Part shown: positions 32,645 through 42,627 of the stretch, in pieces
Numbering within the stretch: the stretch's first letter is position 1
Layout: every line of letters begins with the position of its first letter
From: Burkholderiales bacterium
GTDB lineage: Bacteria; Pseudomonadota; Gammaproteobacteria; Burkholderiales; WYBJ01
Assembly (NCBI GenBank): GCA_022841915.1
Contig: JALHQN010000003.1
Location: 124,001 to 188,000, forward strand
Direction: 5' to 3'
Length of the DNA: 64,000 nt
Made by a program: the position numbers and the translations under genes
Notes under the pieces: model-generated
Told to the model about the DNA's origin: nothing
Seen by the model: the letters and a program-made list of their open reading frames with translations, nothing else
Databases searched by the model: none

Positions 32645-34102
32645 ATGACCACAAGACTCATTGCGGCAGGCCTGCTGTCCGCGGGCATTGTTGTCGGGGC
32701 GGCCACCGCCGTTTGGTCGCCGACCCTCGTGGGAACCGTGCTGCGTCCGGCTCATGCTGCTCAGGCGACGACCACGCAGCCTGGCCCGTCGCCCGTGAAT
32801 CTTCCCGATTTCACTTCGATCGTCGAGCGCAACGGACCCGCCGTGGTGAACATCAGCGTCGTCCAGCAAGCCACGCAGACAGCGGATGCGCCGCAGCTGC
32901 AGCCGGGCGATCCGTTCTTCGAGTTCTTCCGTCGCTTCGGCGTGCCTATGCCGCAGGAGCGCTCCCCGGCTCGCGGCATGGGCTCGGGCTTCATCGTCAG
33001 TTCCGATGGCATGCTGCTCACCAACGCCCATGTCGTGGCCGGCGCCAAAGAGGTGACCGTGAAATTGACCGACAAGCGGGAGTACCGCGCCGAGGTGGTC
33101 GGCATCGATCGGGCGACCGATGTGGCCTTGCTCAAGATCGACGCCGCCAATTTGCCGACCGTGAAGCTCGGGCGCAGTGGCGATCTGAAGGTGGGGGAAT
33201 GGGTGACGGCGATCGGTTCGCCGTATGGATTCGAGAACACCGTGACGTCCGGAATCGTCAGCGCCAAGTGGCGGTCCCTGCCCGATGGCGCTTATGTGCC
33301 CTTCATCCAGACCGATGTGGCGGTCAACCCGGGTAACTCCGGTGGCCCGCTTTTCAACATGAGGGGCGAGGTCGTCGGGATCAATTCACAGATCTACAGC
33401 CGTACCGGGGGCTATCAGGGGCTCTCGTTCGCCATCCCGATAGAGATCGCGGTCAAGGTGAAGGATCAGCTGCAGCGCTACGGCAAAGTCACCCGCGGTC
33501 ATCTGGGTGTGACGATCCAGGAGCTCAATCAGACGCTGGCCGAATCCTTCGGATTGAAGGGGGCCCATGGCGCGCTGGTGACTGCGGTTTCACCCAACAG
33601 CCCCGCGCAGAAAGCGGGCGTGCAGGCAGGCGATGTGATCATCGCCTTCAACGGCAAGCCGATCGGCAGTTCGGCCGAATTGCCCCTGGCCGTGGCCGAT
33701 GTGCGTCCGGGCGACTCCGCGCAGTTGAAGGTGTGGCGCAAGGGCAACGAGCAAAATCTGAGCGTCGTGGTGGGGGCGGTGCCCGATCGCCAAGTGGCGC
33801 AGAATCAGCCCGTTCCCACCGAGCAGCCGCGTCTGGGCGTCGCCGTTCGCCCGCTGACACCCGAGGAGAGCCGGCAGGCCGGGCTGACGGCTGGTCTGGT
33901 CGTGGAGCAATCGGGCGGACCGGCCGCTGCCGCGGGCATCGCTCCGGGGGATGTCATCCTTGCCGTCAACGGAACGCCGGTCAAGACGTCGTCGGAACTG
34001 CGCGAACTTATCCGGAAGGCTGGCAAGAACGCAGCGCTCCTGGTGCAGAGAAGCACGGGGTCGGACAGGACGACGGTATACGTCCCCGTGACGCTTGGCT
34101 GA
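32645..34102 (+). CDS. Do-family periplasmic serine protease (DegP/DegQ/MucD)
   Basis: 485 residues; ATG with AAGGAG 7 nt upstream. Signal peptide about 1-39 ending AHAAQ. Trypsin-like domain with the catalytic triad His (LLTNAHVVAGA), Asp (IDRATDVALLKID) and Ser (VNPGNSGGPLF). Two PDZ domains follow (GHLGVTIQELNQTLAESFG; RLGVAVRPLTPEESRQAGL). Periplasmic quality-control protease/chaperone. No rseA/mucAB genes are next to it, so which Do subtype it is remains open. Confidence 0.95.
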   Translation: MTTRLIAAGLLSAGIVVGAATAVWSPTLVGTVLRPAHAAQATTTQPGPSPVNLPDFTSIVERNGPAVVNISVVQQATQTADAPQLQPGDPFFEFFRRFGVPMPQERSPARGMGSGFIVSSDGMLLTNAHVVAGAKEVTVKLTDKREYRAEVVGIDRATDVALLKIDAANLPTVKLGRSGDLKVGEWVTAIGSPYGFENTVTSGIVSAKWRSLPDGAYVPFIQTDVAVNPGNSGGPLFNMRGEVVGINSQIYSRTGGYQGLSFAIPIEIAVKVKDQLQRYGKVTRGHLGVTIQELNQTLAESFGLKGAHGALVTAVSPNSPAQKAGVQAGDVIIAFNGKPIGSSAELPLAVADVRPGDSAQLKVWRKGNEQNLSVVVGAVPDRQVAQNQPVPTEQPRLGVAVRPLTPEESRQAGLTAGLVVEQSGGPAAAAGIAPGDVILAVNGTPVKTSSELRELIRKAGKNAALLVQRSTGSDRTTVYVPVTLG

Positions 34103-34269
34103 TCTGCGCAACGATGCTCACGAAGGGCGCAGGAAACCGATCGCATCTGCCGTTTGTTCGGTTTCCATGACGAACGCATCGAAACGGCATGCGCGGCATG
34201 CGTCTCTGCGACCGCGCATGCCACCGTGGCCGGAGTTGAGTCCTTCGAAATGTCGACGCCCCGCCTGCG

Positions 34270-35169
34270 CTAAGTCAAGCGGGATCTCGGGTCGAAGGTC
34301 GCGCAGCCGGCAAGCTGTTCGTAGAGTTCCTTTTCGCGAGCGCTCAAGCTCGGGGGCATGACGATCTGGATCTGGGCATAAAGATCGCCGTGGCCTGAAT
34401 GCGGCTTGGGCAGTCCGCGTCCGGCCAGCCTGAGTTTCTGCCCTGACTGCGAGTTCGCCGGTACCCGCAGCTTGACTTGGCCATCCAGCGTCGGGATTTC
34501 CGCCGCCGTGCCGAGCGCGGCCTCTGCCGGCGTGACCGGCAGATCGAGCAGCAGATCGTGGCCGTCGACCCGAAAGCGCGGGTGCGGCTGCAGCGCAACG
34601 GTGATGTACAGATCGCCGGACGCCGCGTTCAGCCCCGGTTCGCCCTTGCCGGGAACTTTCAGCTTCTGGCCATGGGTTGCCCCTTTGGGGATGCGCGCGG
34701 TGACCATCCGTGCCGACTGGCCGCTACCGACTTGCAGGCGCACCTCCGTGCCTTGGGCGACTTCTTCCAGGGTCAAGCGGGCGGTCGCCTCGATATCGCG
34801 GCCCCTTCGCGCTGCCGAGCGGTGCCCGGCGCGGCGTCCGCCCAAACCGGCGAACAGGTCGCCGAAGTCGAAGCCGCCATGGGAGGCGCCCGCGCCGAAA
34901 CCGCCGCCGAACTGGCGCTCCCAGTCAGGGGGCGGCCGAAATTCCTGGCCGCCGCGAAAACGACCCAGCTGATCGTAGGCGCGGCGCTTTTCCGGATCCT
35001 TCAGCGTCTCGTAAGCTTCGGCCACTTCCTTGAAGCGTTCTTCTGCGTTCTTCTCTTTCGACACATCGGGGTGATACTTGCGCGCCAGGATGCGGTAGGC
35101 CTTCTTGATCTCGTCGTCCGAAGCGCTGCGGTCCACTCCCAGGGCCTGGTAGTAGTCTTTGTATTTCAT
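34270..35169 (-). CDS. cbpA: Curved DNA-binding protein / DnaJ-class co-chaperone CbpA
   Basis: 299 residues. J domain (about 1-70) with HPD in [20 protein letters not shown], a Gly/Phe-rich linker ([19 protein letters not shown]), and two C-terminal substrate-binding barrels ([39 protein letters not shown]). No zinc-finger domain, which separates CbpA from DnaJ. Stimulates DnaK. 32 nt downstream of trxC on the same strand, forming a stress/redox pair. Confidence 0.95.
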   Translation of the reverse strand: MKYKDYYQALGVDRSASDDEIKKAYRILARKYHPDVSKEKNAEERFKEVAEAYETLKDPEKRRAYDQLGRFRGGQEFRPPPDWERQFGGGFGAGASHGGFDFGDLFAGLGGRRAGHRSAARRGRDIEATARLTLEEVAQGTEVRLQVGSGQSARMVTARIPKGATHGQKLKVPGKGEPGLNAASGDLYITVALQPHPRFRVDGHDLLLDLPVTPAEAALGTAAEIPTLDGQVKLRVPANSQSGQKLRLAGRGLPKPHSGHGDLYAQIQIVMPPSLSAREKELYEQLAGCATFDPRSRLT

Positions 35170-35201
35170 CGATCCATCAGAAACCTGCGGTTGCGCACCG
35201 A

Positions 35202-35654
35202 TCAGGATACCGCAGCGAGCTGCGATTCCACCCAACGCCTGATCGTGGCGAGGTCCAGCGCACCGCTGTGGCGAGCCAGTTCCCGGCCTGCACGGAAAAG
35301 AATCAAGGTCGGGATGCTGCGTATGCCGTAGCGCGCGGCGATGTCGGACGCCTGCTCGGTATCGAGTTTGGCCACGCGGATCCGCGGCTCCAGGGCGCGG
35401 GCCGCTTGTTCGTAGACGGGGGCCATCATGCGACAAGGACCGCACCAAGGAGCCCAGAAATCGACCAGCACGGGGATGTCCGTGTGGTCGATGACCGCGG
35501 GGAAAGTCGCGGGGTTCAGCGAAACCGGGACGCCCGTGAACAGGGCGCGCTTGCAGCGTCCGCAGGTCGGTCCATCGCCCAGGCGTCCGGCCGGCACCCG
35601 ATTGGTCGCAGTGCATGAGGGGCAGGCGATGCGCATCGTTTCCACGGCCGTCAT
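35202..35654 (-). CDS. trxC: Thioredoxin 2
   Basis: 150 residues. An N-terminal zinc-binding extension with two CxxC pairs (CPSC near 11-14 and CGRC near 31-34) precedes a thioredoxin domain with active site [17 protein letters not shown] and cis-Pro in IPTLILF. This arrangement is diagnostic of TrxC, a reductase often induced by oxidative stress. A second ATG at codon 7 (MRIACPSC) is an alternative start. Upstream of cbpA in the same orientation. Confidence 0.96.
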   Translation of the reverse strand: MTAVETMRIACPSCTATNRVPAGRLGDGPTCGRCKRALFTGVPVSLNPATFPAVIDHTDIPVLVDFWAPWCGPCRMMAPVYEQAARALEPRIRVAKLDTEQASDIAARYGIRSIPTLILFRAGRELARHSGALDLATIRRWVESQLAAVS

Positions 35655-35864
35655 GAGGGGTGTCCTTCAGCGATGAGTCGTTCGAAAGCGCCTGCTGTAC
35701 GCCACAGACTACCGTAAAGATGGGGATGTGCCGGCGTTTGCGCAAGCCGTTGCAGGCGGATCGCCGCGGATGGCGTTGAAAAGCAAGGGGTCCGGCCCAA
35801 CATTCCCGACACTGCGGATAAAGTGCTCCGCTATAATCGACAGTCGCCTTTGGGAGGCTCCTCC

Positions 35865-36179
35865 ATGCCTATCTACGAATATCGTTGCAGCAGTTGTGGC
35901 CATCAGAACGATTTTCTGCAAAAGCTCTCCGAACCGCCCCTCACGGACTGCCCGGAGTGCGGAAAGAGCACGTTCTCCAAGCAGGTGACGGCCGCAGGAT
36001 TCCAATTGAAGGGCACAGGGTGGTACGCCACCGACTTCAAGAACAAAGGCAGCAGCAGCGGCGACAAGGGCGGCGGCAGCGGCGACAAGGGTGGCACGAG
36101 CGACGCAGGCTCTTCGGAGAGCAGCGCCAAGGCCGATGCTCCGGCCTGCGGCGCCGGAGCATGCCCGGCCTGTAATTGA
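35865..36179 (+). CDS. FmdB-family zinc ribbon protein
   Basis: 104 residues. Begins [20 protein letters not shown] with a CxxC...CPECG zinc ribbon (about 8-36), then a Gly/Ser/Lys low-complexity linker and a Cys-containing tail ([10 protein letters not shown]). GGGAGG is 7 nt upstream of the ATG. Its stop overlaps the next start (TGATG). Commonly found just upstream of DUF502 and aspS in Betaproteobacteria; function is probably regulatory but unproven. Confidence 0.93.
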   Translation: MPIYEYRCSSCGHQNDFLQKLSEPPLTDCPECGKSTFSKQVTAAGFQLKGTGWYATDFKNKGSSSGDKGGGSGDKGGTSDAGSSESSAKADAPACGAGACPACN

Positions 36180-36820
36180 TGAAGCGGTATTTCATCACCG
36201 GGCTACTTATTTGGATTCCGCTCGGCATTACGGTGCTGGTGTTGAGTTGGCTGATCAACACCATGGACCATTCGCTCGACCTGCTGCCGACGCGACTGCG
36301 TCCGGAGGCGCTGTGGGGGTTCCATGTCCCCGGAATCGGCATGGTGGTCATGGTGCTGGTGGTATTCCTCACGGGCCTGCTCGCGGCGAATTTCATCGGT
36401 CAGCGGTTGGTCCGGTTCTGGGAAGGGGTGCTTGCCAGGATCCCGGTGGTGAAGTCGATTTATTATGGCGTCAAGCAAGTCTCGGATACGGTGCTCGCCG
36501 ATACCGGCCAGGCCTTCCGCAAAGTGTTGCTGGTGCAGTATCCGCGCAACGGTTCTTGGACGATCGCGTTCCAGACCGGGCGGCCGGGGGGCGATGTCGT
36601 CAATCACCTGCGCGGTGAATACGTGAGCGTCTATGTACCGACGACGCCGAATCCGACCTCGGGGTTCTTCCTCATGATGCCGCGTTCGGACGTGGTCGAA
36701 CTCGACATGACCGTGGACGAGGCGCTCAAGTACGTCATCTCGATGGGCGTGGTTTCGCCGGCAGGCGGGCGAGAAGCGAAGGTCACCCCGCCGCGGCAGG
36801 TGGAAGCGGCGAATCGCTGA
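36179..36820 (+). CDS. DUF502 family membrane protein
   Basis: 213 residues. Two membrane helices (YFITGLLIWIPLGITVLVLS, then MVVMVLVVFLTGLLAANFIG) followed by VLARIPVVKSIYYGVKQVSD and a soluble beta domain with VPTTPNPTSGFFLMM, the family signature. Translationally coupled to the FmdB gene. Function unknown; part of the FmdB-DUF502-aspS run. Confidence 0.93.
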   Translation: MKRYFITGLLIWIPLGITVLVLSWLINTMDHSLDLLPTRLRPEALWGFHVPGIGMVVMVLVVFLTGLLAANFIGQRLVRFWEGVLARIPVVKSIYYGVKQVSDTVLADTGQAFRKVLLVQYPRNGSWTIAFQTGRPGGDVVNHLRGEYVSVYVPTTPNPTSGFFLMMPRSDVVELDMTVDEALKYVISMGVVSPAGGREAKVTPPRQVEAANR

Positions 36821-36904
36821 TCGCTGCAGCGGTTGACGGCGACTACGAATAAGAATCCCGGTCGGCGAGCTCGAGCCTGCGGCCGGAACGTTACGGAAAG
36901 AATC

Positions 36905-38686
<1,782 letters not shown>

Positions 38687-38707
38687 TCGACTGTGCTTGG
38701 CCGATCC

Positions 38708-39067
38708 ATGAGAAGCTTGCCGTTTCGAGACGTATGGCTCGCGCTGCTCGTCTGTGTCGTGGTTACGTTTTCCGGCTGGGCGCGGGCTCCGATGCAGGAG
38801 GTGCCGGTTTCGCAGCTACCGCCCGAGGCGGTGCGCACACTGGCGTTGATCAAGCAAGGCGGACCGTTTCCGTACCGCAAGGACGGCACGGTGTTTCACA
38901 ATCGGGAACGCCTTTTACCGTTGAGGGAGTCGGGTTATTACCGTGAGTACACCGTCCCCACGCCGGGCGCGAAAAACCGCGGGGCACGCCGGATCGTCGC
39001 CGGAAGCCAGGCGGAGTACTACTACACCCCGGACCACTACCGCAGCTTCCGCAGGATCCGCGAGTAA
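38708..39067 (+). CDS. Secreted barnase-type guanyl-specific ribonuclease
   Basis: 119 residues. N-terminal signal peptide (FRDVWLALLVCVVVTFSGWA), then a microbial RNase N1/T1 domain of about 90 residues: FPYRKDGTVFHNRERLLP and the catalytic trio Glu (GYYREYTVPTPG), Arg (GARRIVAGSQ) and His (YYYTPDHYRSFRRI). Predicted to cleave RNA after G outside the cytoplasm. One base separates it from a barstar gene, so it is made with its inhibitor. Candidate antibacterial or nutrient-scavenging enzyme. Confidence 0.93.
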   Translation: MRSLPFRDVWLALLVCVVVTFSGWARAPMQEVPVSQLPPEAVRTLALIKQGGPFPYRKDGTVFHNRERLLPLRESGYYREYTVPTPGAKNRGARRIVAGSQAEYYYTPDHYRSFRRIRE

Positions 39068-39068
39068 C

Positions 39069-39506
39069 ATGGAAACGCTCGAGCAGCGGTTGCGCGAGCA
39101 TCGCAAGTCCGGTGTTTATCGTGCCACCGAGCCGCCGCCCGAACTGGAGGCGGCCGCGCGGGCCGCGGGCTTGCGCTACTTCGCTCTGGACGCCTCGTCG
39201 GCGCGGACGAAGTCGCAAGTGCTCGGTCTGCTCGGCCGCACGCTTGCGTTCCCCTCGTGGTTCGGGCGCAACTGGGACGCGCTCGAGGACTGCCTGACCG
39301 ACCTGTCCTGGATCGACGAAGCAGGGATCGTGATGCACGTCGAGGGCTACACGAGCTACGCCGAATCCGATCCCGACGGCTTCATCATCCTGCTCGACAT
39401 CTTCAAGACCTCGGCCGAGTATTGGCGCGGCGAAGGCAGGGGCTTCTGGATCATTTTCACGGGCAAGCCCGCGGCTCAACTGGAACTGCCCGTGCTTCTG
39501 CTCTAG
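39069..39506 (+). CDS. Barstar-family RNase inhibitor
   Basis: 145 residues, barstar fold: LGRTLAFPSWFGRNWDALED with the interface tryptophan/Asp helix, then CLTDLSWIDEAGIVMHVEG and the C-terminal strand (GRGFWIIFTG). Binds and blocks the active site of the barnase-type RNase encoded one base upstream, protecting the cytoplasm. About 50 residues longer than Bacillus barstar at its N-terminus and middle. Confidence 0.93.
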   Translation: METLEQRLREHRKSGVYRATEPPPELEAAARAAGLRYFALDASSARTKSQVLGLLGRTLAFPSWFGRNWDALEDCLTDLSWIDEAGIVMHVEGYTSYAESDPDGFIILLDIFKTSAEYWRGEGRGFWIIFTGKPAAQLELPVLLL

Positions 39507-39695
39507 CGTCCCGAGTTCGATATTCGCTGCGCGAAAGATGCCGAGAATCGACGCCATGCCCGGTCGTGAGCCCTCGACAGCCGTTCCACCAGGCTGCGGC
39601 ACCCTCGGCGTCTGGCGTGGATGCCGCCACGTGCACTCGCGTTCGGACAGCCGGCATCGAATAGCGCATTCACCGCATCGGCGGATGGGCGCGCG

Positions 39696-40172
39696 TTGAA
39701 GTACAAGATCCCTTTGTCGGTCCTGGTCGTGATCCACACGCCCGCGCTCGAGGTTCTTCTGATCGAGCGCGCGGACAGGCCGGGTTTCTGGCAATCGGTC
39801 ACCGGCAGCCTCGATGAGGGAGAAACCTGTCGACAGACCGCAATCCGCGAAGTGCGAGAGGAAACAGGCATCGACGCCACGCAGTATCCGCTGGTCGACT
39901 GGCGCATTCAGAACCGCTTCGAGATCTTTCGTCATTGGGGCAGTCGATTCGCGCCCGGCACCACCCACAACACCGAGCGTGTCTTCGGTCTGACCGTGCC
40001 GGAGCGGGTGCCCGTGGTCCTGGCGCCCCGCGAACATCTGCAATACCGCTGGATGCCTTGGCAGGAGGCGGCTGCGCTGGTCTTCTCATGGACGAACGCC
40101 GACGCGCTGCGGTTGCTGCCGCTCTTGGCACGCGAAGTGCGCGAGGGGTCGGGACGGAGCCTCTCGCCATGA
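39696..40172 (+). CDS. nudB: Dihydroneopterin triphosphate diphosphatase (Nudix)
   Basis: 158 residues from a TTG start that gives the family N-terminus (M)KYKIPLSVLVVIHTP. The Nudix box lies in GSLDEGETCRQTAIREVREE. The LIERADRPGFWQSVTG stretch identifies NudB, which removes pyrophosphate from dihydroneopterin triphosphate in folate synthesis. No ribosome-binding site is seen before the TTG, and an in-frame ATG further upstream (39621) cannot be excluded. ATGA overlap with the next gene; aspS-nudB clustering is common in Proteobacteria. Confidence 0.9.
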   Translation: MKYKIPLSVLVVIHTPALEVLLIERADRPGFWQSVTGSLDEGETCRQTAIREVREETGIDATQYPLVDWRIQNRFEIFRHWGSRFAPGTTHNTERVFGLTVPERVPVVLAPREHLQYRWMPWQEAAALVFSWTNADALRLLPLLAREVREGSGRSLSP

Positions 40173-40921
40173 TGGATACGCTGCACGTCGCGACCTACAA
40201 CATCCACAAGGGCTTTTCCAATTTCAACAGACGGATGGTCGTGCATGAATTGCGCGACCGCCTCCGGCTGCTCGGTGCCGATCTCGTGTTTCTCCAGGAG
40301 GTCGTCGGGGATCATCAGCGCCATGCGCAGCGTATTCCCAATTGGCCGGAGGAGCCGCAGTACGAGTTCCTGGCCGACTCGGTATGGCAGGATTTCGCCT
40401 ACGGTCGAAACTCGGTTTACGATCTGGGCCATCATGGCAACGCCGTGCTGTCGCGTTACCCCATCGTCCGCTGGGACAACGAAGATGTTTCTGCGCATGC
40501 ACTGGAATCGCGAGGGCTGTTGCACTGCGAAATCGAGGTGCCCGGCTGGCGCAGCCCCCTGCATTGCGTGTGCGTGCATTTGGGGCTCACCGCGCGCGGT
40601 CGGCGGCATCAATTGCTCAAGCTGCGGGCGCGCATCGAAGAGATGGTGCCTCCCGATGCCCCCTTGATCGTCGCAGGCGACTTCAACGACTGGCGGCTGC
40701 ACGCGCGTGCTTTGCTCGCGCGCCCGCTGCAGTTGTCCGAGGTGTTCGAGATCATGCAGGGCGGGCCGGCCCGCAGTTTCCCTGCGGTGCTGCCGCTCCT
40801 GCACCTGGACCGCATCTATGTCCGCGGCTTTCGCGTACGCCGTGCAAGCGTCCATCACGGTTATCCCTGGTCGCGGATTTCCGACCATGCAGCACTGTCG
40901 GCAACGATCGTGCGCGTATGA
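40169..40921 (+). CDS. Endonuclease/exonuclease/phosphatase-fold protein (YbhP-like)
   Basis: 250 residues. EEP-superfamily motifs: VATYNIHKGF (Asn), LVFLQEVVG (catalytic Glu), the central region GHHGNAVLSRYPI, VAGDFNDWR (Asp/Asn), and the C-terminal SDHAAL (His). Probably a Mg-dependent phosphodiesterase. Immediately upstream of clsB with a 4-nt overlap, as ybhP is next to clsB (ybhO) in E. coli, so a phospholipid-related substrate is plausible. Confidence 0.9.
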   Translation: MMDTLHVATYNIHKGFSNFNRRMVVHELRDRLRLLGADLVFLQEVVGDHQRHAQRIPNWPEEPQYEFLADSVWQDFAYGRNSVYDLGHHGNAVLSRYPIVRWDNEDVSAHALESRGLLHCEIEVPGWRSPLHCVCVHLGLTARGRRHQLLKLRARIEEMVPPDAPLIVAGDFNDWRLHARALLARPLQLSEVFEIMQGGPARSFPAVLPLLHLDRIYVRGFRVRRASVHHGYPWSRISDHAALSATIVRV

Positions 40922-42084
40922 GCCGCCTGAGCGAAGGCAACGAGATTCGTCTGCTCGTGGGCGGGGGCCAGTATTTCCCCGCCATCGAGGCCGCCATGGA
41001 CGAGGCCCGCGAGGAGATCTACCTCGAGACCTACATCTTCGAGAACGACAGCACCGGACAGCGGATTGCGGCAGCCTTGGCGCGGGCAGCACGCCGTGGG
41101 GTCAAGACACACCTGATGGTGGACGGGTTCGGCTCCAAGCGCATGCCTTCATCATTGATCGAGCCGATGCGCGAGGCGGGCGTGCAGATGCTGGTGTATC
41201 GGCCCGACATCGCCCATTTCAATTTTCGCCGTTCGCGCCTGCGGCGCTTGCATCGCAAACTCGTGCTGGTCGATGCGTGCATGGCGTTCGTGGGCGGCAT
41301 CAACATCATCGACGACATGTATACGCCCGGCCACGTGCCGCCGCGCATCGACTTCGCCGTCTCGGTGCGCGGGCCGGTCGTGGACGACGCCCATGCCGCA
41401 GTGACCCGCCTGTGGGTCATGGTGTCATGGACGCAGTTTCGACGCCGATGGCGCACCTGGGGCTTGCGCTGCGCACCGAATCCCACGGCGGGCAACCAGC
41501 GCGCGGCGCTGGTGATCCGTGACAATCTGGGACACCGACGCGACATCGAAGAGGCTTATCTCGATGCGATCGAGCGTGCGCAAAGCGAAGTGATGATCGC
41601 GATGGCGTACTTCCTGCCCGGCCTGCGGTTTCGGCATGCGCTGATGGAAGCGGCGCGGCGCGGGGTGCGCGTGGTTCTGATCCTGCAGGGCCGGGTCGAG
41701 TATTTCTTTTTGCACCACGCGTCGCGGGCGCTCTACGGCAGCCTGCTCGAGGCGGGGGTCGAGATTCAGGAGTACCACAAGAGCTTTCTCCATGCCAAGG
41801 TGGCTGTGGTGGATGGTCACTGGGCAACGGTCGGATCCTCCAACATCGATCCTTTCAGTCTGTTGATGGCACGTGAAGCCAACATCGTGGTGGAGGACGC
41901 GGCCTTCGCCGCTCAGTTGCGCGCCAGCCTGCTCGGCCTGATCGAGCACGGTGCCCGGCCGGTCGTGCGCGAAGGCTGGTCCAAGCAGCCGTTCATTCCC
42001 CGAACGCTCGCCTGGATGTCGTACGGCCTGTTCCGCTTCACCACCGGGGTCCTGGGCTACGCGAAAGAGCACGAGTCGCGCTGA
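40918..42084 (+). CDS. clsB: Cardiolipin synthase B
   Basis: 388-residue phospholipase D superfamily enzyme with two HKD motifs: LHRKLVLVDACMAFVGG near 117-133 and LHAKVAVVDGHWATVGSSN near 290-308. It lacks N-terminal membrane helices, as in ClsB rather than ClsA. Condenses phosphatidylglycerol-type lipids into cardiolipin at the inner membrane. ATGA overlap with the upstream phosphatase gene. Confidence 0.93.
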   Translation: MSRLSEGNEIRLLVGGGQYFPAIEAAMDEAREEIYLETYIFENDSTGQRIAAALARAARRGVKTHLMVDGFGSKRMPSSLIEPMREAGVQMLVYRPDIAHFNFRRSRLRRLHRKLVLVDACMAFVGGINIIDDMYTPGHVPPRIDFAVSVRGPVVDDAHAAVTRLWVMVSWTQFRRRWRTWGLRCAPNPTAGNQRAALVIRDNLGHRRDIEEAYLDAIERAQSEVMIAMAYFLPGLRFRHALMEAARRGVRVVLILQGRVEYFFLHHASRALYGSLLEAGVEIQEYHKSFLHAKVAVVDGHWATVGSSNIDPFSLLMAREANIVVEDAAFAAQLRASLLGLIEHGARPVVREGWSKQPFIPRTLAWMSYGLFRFTTGVLGYAKEHESR

Positions 42085-42227
42085 GTCGCTCCGCCGCAAG
42101 GGCTGCGCTTGGTTCGATGCGGCGTGCATGTCGCCCGGCTGACTTAAATACGGCAGGCGGTGATCAAACTTCGACATCGCGCAGCCCGCCAAACCCCATG
42201 GAATGCTCGTTTTTCCAGCCCGAAGCG

Positions 42228-42245
42228 GTTGGCACCCGACTTGCT
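42228..42245 (+). promoter_or_regulatory. Sigma-54 (RpoN) promoter
   Basis: TTGGCACCCGACTTGCT carries the invariant GG at 42231-42232 (-24) and GC at 42243-42244 (-12) with the exact 10-bp spacing and near-consensus flanks (TGGCAC...TTGC). The predicted start is near 42255. No good Shine-Dalgarno or coding frame follows; an RNA hairpin series ending in a terminator does. Sigma-54 needs an enhancer-binding activator, and I could not identify a clear upstream site in 42085-42227. Confidence 0.8.
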
Positions 42246-42254
42246 ACTACTCAA

Positions 42255-42345
42255 TCGTGAGAGCCGGGGGACGTTTCCTCGGCTGAGTACCCTCCTCCTT
42301 TGGTAGCGACTTTCGGGCACAGCGAACCTGTGCCCGTTTTTTTTT
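42255..42345 (+). ncRNA. Sigma-54-driven small RNA with an anti-Shine-Dalgarno loop
   Basis: Roughly 90 nt between the predicted sigma-54 start and the T-run of an intrinsic terminator. Stem 1: AGCCGGGG (42262-42269) with CCTCGGCT (42277-42284). Stem 2: TACC (42288-42291) with GGTA (42302-42305), presenting a 10-nt loop CTCCTCCTTT. That loop contains CCTCCTTT, identical to the anti-Shine-Dalgarno end of betaproteobacterial 16S rRNA, so it could pair with many ribosome-binding sites. Stem 3 is the terminator. No plausible ORF. I recall an Rfam family of toxic betaproteobacterial small RNAs with an anti-SD motif; membership is unverified. Confidence 0.72.
42314..42345 (+). terminator. Strong Rho-independent terminator of the small RNA
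   Basis: Perfect 9-bp stem CGGGCACAG / CTGTGCCCG (42314-42322 and 42328-42336) with a CGAAC loop and nine consecutive T (42337-42345). The long T-run also suits an Hfq-binding RNA 3' end. Confidence 0.95.
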
Positions 42346-42627
42346 GTGCAGGCGGGCAGTGCTCGAAGCGGGTGCGGCGATGCCGTTCGGTCATCATGAT
42401 AGGATATTGACCACCTCACCCGGCTCGATGCAGGCCCGCGAATCGCAGTCTCTGCCGCTCGCGAACACCGAGAGGGCCGAGGACATCCCGGTATCCCGAC
42501 CCGCCCGCGTCAGTTTGAGCGCTCCGACCTATTTCCGATCACCCGCTTGGCTTTCGTCGGTGCTCGCCGCTCAGGCGTCGTGCGGCGCGAGTCCATGTCC
42601 ACGCGCGCCCTAACCGAAGGAAAACCA

